64,000 nt of DNA. Source: Sphingobacterium bambusae. Lineage in GTDB: Bacteria > Bacteroidota > Bacteroidia > Sphingobacteriales > Sphingobacteriaceae. The notes below the pieces were generated by a model. That model was not told the DNA's origin. It did not search any database and saw only the letters and a program-made list of their open reading frames with translations. Position numbers and translations under genes: made by a program. Each line of letters opens with the position of its first letter. The first letter of the stretch is position 1. Positions 13,928 to 21,867 of this stretch are shown here, in pieces. The stretch is from assembly GCF_033955345.1 (NCBI RefSeq), contig NZ_CP138332.1, positions 1,054,001 through 1,118,000 of the forward strand. The letters run 5' to 3'.

Positions 13928-15055
13928 ATGCAACAGATAAGCAAACTGATAGACAAATTTTGGAGCGGAAAAAACCGTGCACAAGAAAACAAAAAACTGC
14001 TGGAGAGCCTTGGGCAAGATGCCGACGAAATCCAAGCGCAGCACCGCGACGAATTTGAGGATAGCCTAACAGGGGGTAACCTAGAACAGATGCCCGAGGA
14101 ACGCCGCCAGCGCGTCTTCCGCAACTTGCAAGGACATATTCAGCAACAGCAGTTCGTAAGCGACCAACCAACTTCCCCCTATCATTTGCAAAGCAAGCGA
14201 CGATATGCCTTTGTCCGCGTAGCGGCGGCAGCCATCCTGATGCTGGCGCTAGGCAGTATGATCGCGATCCGGCAAATCCAACAGCGCATCCATTCGGAGG
14301 TAACAGGCATCGCCTTAAACAAAGACATTACCAAGAAAAACGATAGTCAAGCCGTCCTATCGTTCAGCATGCCGGATCGTTCTACCGTGCACCTTGCCCC
14401 CGGCGCTACCATAACCTATAACGCAGACTACAACAACCGTAACCGCGACATCAGCCTTACTGGCCAAGCCCGCTTCGATGTGACGAAAAACCCCGATCTA
14501 CCTTTTCAAGTTAGTGCCCGTGGATATACAGTGACCGCATTGGGAACGATTTTCCTCGTGAATGCCAGTCCAAAAGACCGCATGCTTGTAGCGCTATTGG
14601 AAGGTAAGGTAGCCGTTCAAAAAATAACGACGACAGCAGAAAAAACGGAAGCGCATATCCTGCTCCCAGGCGAAGAACTGCTGATCGACTTGCAAAACCA
14701 AAAGATAAAACATTTCGACATGGCCAGCAGCAAAATGCACAAAGCCGAAGATCATGCCCTACATCCCGAGCTCGCTGCTCCAAAGATAGGCAGCCAGCGC
14801 ATCGTGCTACACTTTAGTGATACCCCTGTTTTGACCGTGATTTCCCAATTGCAAGAGCTCTACGGAAAAACATTCGTATACGACCAGCAACAGCTGAGCC
14901 GCGAGGTGTACAGCGGCAGCTTGTCCCTAGGCGACGGCAGCAGTATCGACTCGCTCAGAAAGACCTTGAACATTCTTTTCAGCGGCAGCAACCTTGACTT
15001 CAGCATAGAAGCCGATCAAATCAAGATAAAACGTAAAGAAACCCAAAACAACTAA
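13928..15055 (+). CDS. FecR-family anti-sigma factor
   Basis: The 375-residue protein has a cytoplasmic N-terminus (about 1-95), one membrane segment (AAAAILMLALGSMIAI, about 98-114) and a periplasmic FecR domain. Its markers are LPDRSTVHLAPGATITY-like and TYNADYNNRNRDISLTGQAR, then FQVSARGYTVTALGTIFLVN. The C-terminal 80 residues (VISQLQELYGKTFVYDQQQL) match the DUF4974/secretin-like module that contacts the signalling extension of a TonB receptor. It holds the preceding ECF sigma factor inactive until the receptor signals. Gene order sigma, FecR, receptor is standard in Bacteroidota. Confidence 0.92.
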   Translation: MQQISKLIDKFWSGKNRAQENKKLLESLGQDADEIQAQHRDEFEDSLTGGNLEQMPEERRQRVFRNLQGHIQQQQFVSDQPTSPYHLQSKRRYAFVRVAAAAILMLALGSMIAIRQIQQRIHSEVTGIALNKDITKKNDSQAVLSFSMPDRSTVHLAPGATITYNADYNNRNRDISLTGQARFDVTKNPDLPFQVSARGYTVTALGTIFLVNASPKDRMLVALLEGKVAVQKITTTAEKTEAHILLPGEELLIDLQNQKIKHFDMASSKMHKAEDHALHPELAAPKIGSQRIVLHFSDTPVLTVISQLQELYGKTFVYDQQQLSREVYSGSLSLGDGSSIDSLRKTLNILFSGSNLDFSIEADQIKIKRKETQNN

Positions 15056-15076
15056 AATACATAACAACCGTACAAC

Positions 15077-18000
15077 ATGCGTAAATTTTTAACCCTTCTC
15101 TTGCTGACAGGACTAACCCTAGGCCTGTTTTCAAGCCGTGTCCTCGCGCAGGCCACTAACGCCAGCATCGTGGGCGTCATTACCGATGCCAACAATCAAC
15201 CTGTAGGCGGTGCCAGCATTACCGTGCGCAACGAGTCGACAGGCTTTACCACCAGCACGTCTACCAACACGAATGGCGAGTACCTTTTCCAACAATTGCC
15301 GCTAGGCAAGCCCTACACCATCACGGTGCAACACCTTCTTTACGCCCAAGCGGTAGAGAAAGGATATGGCCTAAATCAAGGCGATCTATTGCGGCTAAAT
15401 TTCAGCATGAAGGAAACCAACAACATGCTCGATGCCGTGGAAGTATCCGCCAGCAGCAACCTGAAAAACACCATCCGCAACCTCGGTGCTTCCACAGCCG
15501 TAACCTCGCGCGACTTGGAGCGCCTACCCGTTAACGGAAGGAACTTCACCTCCCTCATCAACCTATCACCATTAAGTAATGGCAACCAGCTTTCTGGGCA
15601 GATAGCAACCTCCACCAACTATTCCATCGATGGAATGACCTCCCGTGGCCCGCTATCTGGCGGTACCACCAACCGTGGACCATATTCCGTTTCCATGGAA
15701 GCTATTCGGGAGTTCGAAATCGCAACCAATCAATACGATGTCACCTATGGCCGCGCAGGCGGCGGTACCATCAGCACGGTTACTAAATCTGGAACAAACA
15801 CCTTTACCGGAAGTGTATTTGCCTATGGCAGAACCGCTGGTTTGGCTAGCCCATACGACATCCGAGGTAACCGCATCGACCAGGAATATTCCACTTACCA
15901 GTTTGGCTTTTCCTTGGGTGGTCCTATCGTCAAAGACAAAGCACACTTTTTTGTAGCGCTCGATCAGCAGCAAGACTCACGTCCGTTCTACATTGCCGAT
16001 ATACGTACGCCGGCAGATGAGACACGTCTAAACATCACCCAGTCCACGTTGGATCAGTTCCTATCCATCGCACGCAACAAATATGGCGTGGCCGAATCAC
16101 AGCAGATCGGTGCTTTCGATAGAAAACGTCCTACTACCACCCTATTTGCCCGCGTAGATTGGCAGCTCAGCGATAAAAATCTATTGACCGTGCGCAACAA
16201 CTATGTGCGCGATATGAACAACTATGGGGTGTCCGACAACAGTGCCATCAATATCTATGAAGTGTATGGCTCCCACCTGTCTACAGACAACAGCCTCATG
16301 GCTTCCTTGCGTACCTCCATTGCACCGAAAGTGACCAATGAGCTGAAAGCGCAGTACCTCTATACCTTGGATGATGGTCGCCCCAATGCGCAGCTCCCTT
16401 CATCGAATATTCCGCGTGCCATTGTGCAGCAGCTGGAATCTACCATTGATGGAAAAACCGTGAACACCACGGTGCAGCTTGGCGGACAGCGCTACCTACC
16501 CGAAGTATTCAAAAACCATGTGTTCCAATTGGTCGACAACCTCTACTATACCAAAAACAAGATCAACTATACCTTTGGTGTCGACCTGATGTATACCAAG
16601 CTGAGTTCTTTGGCCACCAGCGAAATGAACGGCCGCTACTACTTCAGCGGTATGGACAACTTCAACAACCTTACACCATTCCGCTATGCACGGGAAGTTT
16701 CCTTGGTGGATGATCCTACCGTAAACCAAAGTGTGCTCAACAGTGGTGTTTATGCGCAGGCACAATCCAACCTAGGTAGCGGATTGGATCTTACCGTAGG
16801 TGTGCGTGCAGACTATACCCACTATTTTGACAAGCCTACCTTCAACCAAGCGGTATATGATGCTCTGAAGCTGAGCACCGACAATGGTGTAACCACCTTC
16901 CAGCTTCAGCCCCGCTTTCAATTGACCTGGGACATCGGCGAACAACAACGTGATATACTACGCGTCGGTGCCGGAATCTTCGGGTCCAACCTCAATAACT
17001 ACTCCATGGTCAACAATATGTTGAACGATGGTACCAAAGTAGCTTCGGTGGATATCTCGGGCGCACAAGTGCCTACACCAAATTTCCCTGGCTACCGCGC
17101 CGATCCGCTAAGCGCTCCCGGACAGGAACTGTTTAACCTTCCCGGCGTACAAAAAGTGAGTACCATCAACATGAATAGCAAAGATATCAAGGTACCTACC
17201 CTATATAAAGCCAACCTTTCCTACAACCGTTTCATCAGCGATCGCTTCCGTGTGGGCGCTACCTTCCTGATGTCCTTTGCACGTAACAACTACATGTATG
17301 TAGACCGCAATATGAAGAACGATCCGTTCTTCCGCTTAGCCAATGAAGGAAACCGCGGCGTATTTGTACCCGTAACCGGCATCAACCCAACCAATGGCGC
17401 TGCCGATTGGACTACAGGACGCGAAAGCACAGCAGTGAGCCGCGTATTGGAATTGGTGAGTGAAGGCAAAATAAATCAATACGCCATCGTGCTGGATGCA
17501 ACAGCACGCTACTACAAAGATGGCGAGATTACTGCGAGCTACACTTGGAACGACACCAAAGACAACACTTCTTATAATGGTAACGTGGCCAACACCGCTA
17601 CGCTGGACCTCATGGTGGCCGACGACCCGCGCGATCTGAGCACCATGGCCTATTCCAACAACCATTTCCGCAACAAAATCGTGGTCTATGGTACCTTGCC
17701 AAGCTTCTATGGTGTTAGTTTCGGTGTACGCTACTCGGGTATCGGCGGCACGCGCTACTCCCTAGCCGTAAACGGAAATGTGAATGGCGATTTTGTGAAC
17801 AGCAACGACCTTGCCTTCGTCTTCGACCCCAACAATAGCAACAATAGCCAAGCGATTCGCGAGGGTATACAGAACATCTTGAACAACCCCGAAGCCGACC
17901 AACGCTTTAAAGACTACCTGAGCGGACGTTTAGGACAGATGGCAGAGCGTAACGGTGTGGAGAACGGTTTTTACGGCGTATGGGATATCCGCGCGAGCAA

Positions 18001-18241
18001 GAAATTCAAGATACATCGCACGCACAGCATCGAAATATCGGCGGATGTCTTCAACTTTGCCAACCTCTTGAACAAAGAGTGGGGCGTAGACCATTCCTTG
18101 ACTAAGCAAAACCTGATGACGATCCGTAGCTTTGATGCTGCAGCTCAACAGTACAACTACCAGATCAATCCAAACGCTGGGGTTTCCAATTTAGCAGGTA
18201 ACCCATACCAAATCCAACTCGGATTGCGTTACAGTTTTTAA
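15077..18241 (+). CDS. TonB-dependent outer-membrane receptor with carboxypeptidase-like N-terminal domain
   Basis: The 1054-residue protein has a signal peptide (to about A25), a CarboxypepD_reg-like beta-sandwich (about 28-115), and a plug domain (about 130-240, with LPVNGRNFTSLINLSPLSNG and YDVTYGRAGGGTISTVTKSG). A long beta-barrel ends in a C-terminal aromatic (GLRYSF). The RNFTSL and GRAGGG motifs mark the OmpA-related, Oar-like branch rather than the SusC branch. It lies 21 bp after fecR and 16 bp before a phospholipase C gene, so the operon probably imports a product of phospholipid breakdown. The ligand is inferred from context only. Confidence 0.9.
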   Translation: MRKFLTLLLLTGLTLGLFSSRVLAQATNASIVGVITDANNQPVGGASITVRNESTGFTTSTSTNTNGEYLFQQLPLGKPYTITVQHLLYAQAVEKGYGLNQGDLLRLNFSMKETNNMLDAVEVSASSNLKNTIRNLGASTAVTSRDLERLPVNGRNFTSLINLSPLSNGNQLSGQIATSTNYSIDGMTSRGPLSGGTTNRGPYSVSMEAIREFEIATNQYDVTYGRAGGGTISTVTKSGTNTFTGSVFAYGRTAGLASPYDIRGNRIDQEYSTYQFGFSLGGPIVKDKAHFFVALDQQQDSRPFYIADIRTPADETRLNITQSTLDQFLSIARNKYGVAESQQIGAFDRKRPTTTLFARVDWQLSDKNLLTVRNNYVRDMNNYGVSDNSAINIYEVYGSHLSTDNSLMASLRTSIAPKVTNELKAQYLYTLDDGRPNAQLPSSNIPRAIVQQLESTIDGKTVNTTVQLGGQRYLPEVFKNHVFQLVDNLYYTKNKINYTFGVDLMYTKLSSLATSEMNGRYYFSGMDNFNNLTPFRYAREVSLVDDPTVNQSVLNSGVYAQAQSNLGSGLDLTVGVRADYTHYFDKPTFNQAVYDALKLSTDNGVTTFQLQPRFQLTWDIGEQQRDILRVGAGIFGSNLNNYSMVNNMLNDGTKVASVDISGAQVPTPNFPGYRADPLSAPGQELFNLPGVQKVSTINMNSKDIKVPTLYKANLSYNRFISDRFRVGATFLMSFARNNYMYVDRNMKNDPFFRLANEGNRGVFVPVTGINPTNGAADWTTGRESTAVSRVLELVSEGKINQYAIVLDATARYYKDGEITASYTWNDTKDNTSYNGNVANTATLDLMVADDPRDLSTMAYSNNHFRNKIVVYGTLPSFYGVSFGVRYSGIGGTRYSLAVNGNVNGDFVNSNDLAFVFDPNNSNNSQAIREGIQNILNNPEADQRFKDYLSGRLGQMAERNGVENGFYGVWDIRASKKFKIHRTHSIEISADVFNFANLLNKEWGVDHSLTKQNLMTIRSFDAAAQQYNYQINPNAGVSNLAGNPYQIQLGLRYSF

Positions 18242-18257
18242 TATATAAAGCACAAGT

Positions 18258-20771
18258 ATGAATAACTCCAGAAGAGATTTCATAAAAAAAGCGGCACTTC
18301 TATCAGGAAGTGCTGCTTTGGTCAATATGTTGCCGGCTACTATTCAGAAGGCACTCGCTATTGACCCCGCAAAGGGCAGTACATTTTATGACGCCGAGCA
18401 TGTGGTTTTCCTGATGCAGGAAAATCGTTCATTCGACCACCTTTACGGCACCTTAAAGGGCGTACGGGGGTTTAACGATCCACGTATCATTAAGCAGCCC
18501 AATGACAACAACGTGTGGTTGCAGTCCAACGCCGAGGGGAAAACCTACATCCCCTTCCGCCTCAACACCAAGGAAACAAAAGTGCCTTGGATGGGATCTA
18601 CGCCACATGGATGGGCCGACCAAACCGACGCCCGCAACCAAGGAAAATACGACCGCTGGCTGAACGTTAAAAAGCCTTACAACAAGGCTTATGCCGATAT
18701 TCCCCTTACACTAGGCTACTGCGACCGTTCCGACTTTCCATTCTACTACTCCCTAGCCGATGCTTTTACCGTATGTGACCAACATTTCTGTTCCAGCATC
18801 ACCGGTACGCACCCCAACCGCTGGTACTGGATGACGGGCACCGTACGAGAGAAGAACCAAGTGGATGCCAAAGCACATGTGTGGAACATCAGTGACTACA
18901 ACAAGCCTACACTGAACTGGAAAACCTATCCCGAGCGACTGGAAGAGCAAGGCGTATCTTGGCGCATCTACCAAAATGAGCTCACGATGGGCTTTGGGCT
19001 AAATGGCGAAGAAAGCAATTGGCTGAGCAACTTCGGCACCAACGTCATGGAGTATTTTGAAGCTTACAATGTACGCCTGCACCCCAGCGGCATTGCTAAC
19101 CTAGCGACACGAAAGGCAATAGCGCAACAGGAAATTGCCCGCATAGGATCTAACCCTAGCGATGAAGCCGATAAACGGCGGCTACAAGCGGCGCAAAAGG
19201 TGCTGTCCATGATCGAAACCGGCGAGCAGCGCTATACGCAGGAAAACTTTGATAAGCTGTCAACTCTGGAAAAATCCATCAACAGCAAGGCGTTCACCGT
19301 AAATAGTGGTGATCCCGACTTTCACAGCTTGACGAACCTGGCTTATGACGATGAGGGAACAGCGCGTAGCCTAGAAGTGCCCAAAGGCGACGTGCTCCAC
19401 CAGTTTAGGCAAGATGTAAAGAACGACAAACTGCCCACCGTTTCTTGGCTCATGACGCCCGCCAACTTCTCCGACCATCCCGGTCGTCCTTGGTTTGGAT
19501 CTTGGTATGTCAATGAAGTGATGGAGATCCTGTTGGAGAATCCCGAGATATGGAAAAAAACCATCTTCATATTAACCTATGACGAAAACGATGGCTTCTT
19601 CGACCATGTTGTACCCTACGCAGTGCCCAATCCCTACAAGGAAAACACAGGTAAAGTATCGGCCAATATAGATCCAAAAATGGACTGGGCCTTGAAAGAC
19701 CAACAAACAAATCCTTCGGCTATGGACGACCGCATCCGCGAGAGCTCCATTGGTTTGGGGTATCGCGTGCCGCTCGTTATCGCCTCCCCTTGGACGCGTG
19801 GTGGCTTTGTCAACTCCGAACTTTTCGACCATACCTCTTCCCTGCAGTTTCTGGAAAACTTCCTTGCTACCAAGTTCAAGAAAAACGTGCGCGAAGAGAA
19901 TATCACGGCATGGCGCAGAAGTGTATGTGGCGATTTAACATCCGTATTCCGCCCATACAACGGTGAAAAAATAAACGGTCCGCAGTTTATGGACAAAAGC
20001 GCTTTTATGGAAGATATCCATAAGTCACAATTCAAGGATCTGCCACAAAACTACAAGGCTCTTTCTGCAAGTGAGATACAACAGATCAATGACAATCCAT
20101 TGGCCTCCCCGTTATTTCCGAAGCAAGAGCCCGGCATAAAACCAGCCTGCGCCATCCCCTACGAGCTTTATGTGCATGGTGCCTTCGATCCAAAAACAGC
20201 AAGCTACAACCTATCGTTCCAAGCTGGCAACAGCGTGCATGGAAGAAAAGCCAGTGGCTCGCCCTTTTTGGTCTATGCGCTAGCCCCTTACCAAGGCGAA
20301 AGCTTACGCACCTGGGAATATGCCGTGTCCGCTGGCGACCAGCTGCAGGATAGCTATCCCTTGGCTTCTTTCCAGCAGGATAGCTACCATTTCAGCGTAT
20401 ACGCGCCAAATGGCTTCTTCCGCGAGTTCCGCGGCAGCAAAGAGCAACCCGGTATACGCGTGAAAAGCCTGTATCAACAAGAGGGAGCCGCCGCCAAACT
20501 CAGCGGCAACATTCTGTTGGAGCTGCACAATGCCGGCAAGGAAAGCCGCGAGCTGCTCATCAGCGATCTGAGCTATGGCCAAAAAGCATTGTCCTGCCAG
20601 CTGAAAGCGGGCGAAACTAAGCAACTTGTGGTCGATCTGTCGAAAAACCATCATTGGTATGACCTATTGGTTACGGTAAAAGGTTATGCATCTTGGTCTG
20701 AGCGCTTCGCTGGACACGTGGAAACCGGCCGCCTATCCAACACCGATCCGCTTATGGGCGGAATCGTTTAA
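18258..20771 (+). CDS. Tat-exported phospholipase C (phosphocholine-specific type)
   Basis: The 837-residue protein starts with a twin-arginine signal (SRRDFIKKAALLSGSAAL). The phosphoesterase domain follows with FLMQENRSFDHLYGTLKGVR (about residues 53-72), HPNRWYWMTGT and TYDENDGFFDHV, which carry the metal- and phosphate-binding residues. The C-terminal 200 residues (from about PYELYVHGAFDPKTASYNLS) form the two DUF756 modules of bacterial phospholipase C. It hydrolyses phosphatidylcholine or sphingomyelin to diacylglycerol or ceramide and phosphocholine in the periplasm or outside. It is the last gene of the sigma/FecR/receptor operon, which suggests induction when phospholipid or phosphate ligands are sensed. 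Confidence 0.92.
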   Translation: MNNSRRDFIKKAALLSGSAALVNMLPATIQKALAIDPAKGSTFYDAEHVVFLMQENRSFDHLYGTLKGVRGFNDPRIIKQPNDNNVWLQSNAEGKTYIPFRLNTKETKVPWMGSTPHGWADQTDARNQGKYDRWLNVKKPYNKAYADIPLTLGYCDRSDFPFYYSLADAFTVCDQHFCSSITGTHPNRWYWMTGTVREKNQVDAKAHVWNISDYNKPTLNWKTYPERLEEQGVSWRIYQNELTMGFGLNGEESNWLSNFGTNVMEYFEAYNVRLHPSGIANLATRKAIAQQEIARIGSNPSDEADKRRLQAAQKVLSMIETGEQRYTQENFDKLSTLEKSINSKAFTVNSGDPDFHSLTNLAYDDEGTARSLEVPKGDVLHQFRQDVKNDKLPTVSWLMTPANFSDHPGRPWFGSWYVNEVMEILLENPEIWKKTIFILTYDENDGFFDHVVPYAVPNPYKENTGKVSANIDPKMDWALKDQQTNPSAMDDRIRESSIGLGYRVPLVIASPWTRGGFVNSELFDHTSSLQFLENFLATKFKKNVREENITAWRRSVCGDLTSVFRPYNGEKINGPQFMDKSAFMEDIHKSQFKDLPQNYKALSASEIQQINDNPLASPLFPKQEPGIKPACAIPYELYVHGAFDPKTASYNLSFQAGNSVHGRKASGSPFLVYALAPYQGESLRTWEYAVSAGDQLQDSYPLASFQQDSYHFSVYAPNGFFREFRGSKEQPGIRVKSLYQQEGAAAKLSGNILLELHNAGKESRELLISDLSYGQKALSCQLKAGETKQLVVDLSKNHHWYDLLVTVKGYASWSERFAGHVETGRLSNTDPLMGGIV

Positions 20772-20787
20772 TAAGCGAAAATATATT

Positions 20788-20815
20788 CTGTTACGGGGTG
20801 TATGTCCCGTAACAG
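20788..20815 (+). terminator. Terminator of the sigma/FecR/receptor/phospholipase operon
   Basis: CTGTTACGGG (20788-20797) and CCCGTAACAG (20806-20815) form a perfect 10-bp stem with an 8-base loop, 16 bp after the phospholipase stop. It also separates this operon from the convergent gene at 20834. Confidence 0.85.
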
Positions 20816-20833
20816 ACATATTTAGAGCTATGC

Positions 20834-21829
20834 CTAATCGGCCAATCGAAAAGAGGCCATGACGGGTAAGTGATCTGAAATCGTCCCCGCATCGGTTATC
20901 ACTTCTCCTGCCAGCAAGCGAAGTTTGTCGTTGTAAAAAATATAGTCGAGCCGAGCCGACGGATCTGCACTGTCGTAGCTGTACATCAGCCTGTCGCCAC
21001 CCAAAGCAACAGCCTGCATATCGGCAGCTTCTAAGAAAGGGGCAATCGTTGCATCCACTTCGTCAGGACTGCTATTGAAATCGCCGAGCAAAACGGTAGG
21101 ATACTTCGCGGCATAGTGACGATAAATAGCAAGCACCTGCGCGCTATGAATGGCTCGGGTGTCGCGATCAAAGGCTTCCAGATGTACATTGATTACTATA
21201 AGCTCCTGCCCTTGAAACGCGACTCGACAAACCTGCGCTAAGCGCTCTAGGTAAAAATGATTGTAGAAGAAGGGCGCAGACTGTACTTTGGATAGCGTAT
21301 CGACCTTTTGATCCATAATGGGATACTTCGACAGCAACGACTGTCCAGAAACAATCCGACCAAAATGAACCGTCGGCGGCCAATACGGAAACGGTACATA
21401 ACGCTTATCCCAATTAACGGCACGTGCGACATAAGGAAAAGTCCCAGCCTTTGCAAGCAGCTCTTCTTGATCCATGTTATAGCTGCGATCACTCCCGTAA
21501 TCAATCTCTTGAAAGGCGATGATATCCAAATTCTTTTGCTGTAGCAAGTCGGATGCCTTTTTTAGGTGAGTATCAAACAATGTCTTTGCAGGCTGCACAG
21601 GCTGATTATTTGTCAGTCCACTCAAATAACCCAAATTGTAGGTCATAATCCGGAACACGCTATCATTCAAAGCAGCGGTATCGACCTGAACAACCGATAC
21701 ACGATTGCCACGCAGCAGCACATGCTGTTCGCTCGGTAGGTTAGCCTGAAAGGCCCACAGGTAGAAAGCCATCACCAGTAGAAACAGCGCAAAGCATGCA
21801 AAAATGGTGTAACGAATAGTCTTTTTCAT
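20834..21829 (-). CDS. Endonuclease/exonuclease/phosphatase-family protein, membrane-anchored
   Basis: The 331-residue protein has one N-terminal membrane segment (YTIFACFALFLLVMAFYLWA). The motifs of the EEP fold follow in order: RIMTYNLG, AFQEIDYG, VINVHLEAFD, LLGDFNSSP, RLDYIFYN and SDHLPVMA. These supply the Asn, Glu, His and Asp residues for metal-dependent phosphodiester cleavage. The fold covers nucleases, inositol phosphatases and sphingomyelinases. Export and the TonB receptor 38 bp upstream in the same operon favour an envelope phosphodiesterase over a DNA-repair role. The substrate is not determined by the sequence. Confidence 0.88.
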   Translation of the reverse strand: MKKTIRYTIFACFALFLLVMAFYLWAFQANLPSEQHVLLRGNRVSVVQVDTAALNDSVFRIMTYNLGYLSGLTNNQPVQPAKTLFDTHLKKASDLLQQKNLDIIAFQEIDYGSDRSYNMDQEELLAKAGTFPYVARAVNWDKRYVPFPYWPPTVHFGRIVSGQSLLSKYPIMDQKVDTLSKVQSAPFFYNHFYLERLAQVCRVAFQGQELIVINVHLEAFDRDTRAIHSAQVLAIYRHYAAKYPTVLLGDFNSSPDEVDATIAPFLEAADMQAVALGGDRLMYSYDSADPSARLDYIFYNDKLRLLAGEVITDAGTISDHLPVMASFRLAD

Positions 21830-21867
21830 CAGCTTATCCTTTAATAGATGTACCTTACAGATTGCCC

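Noticed and set aside
19634..20035. 133-codon minus-strand ORF inside the phospholipase gene
   Set aside because: Shadow of a strongly supported gene; no independent motif.
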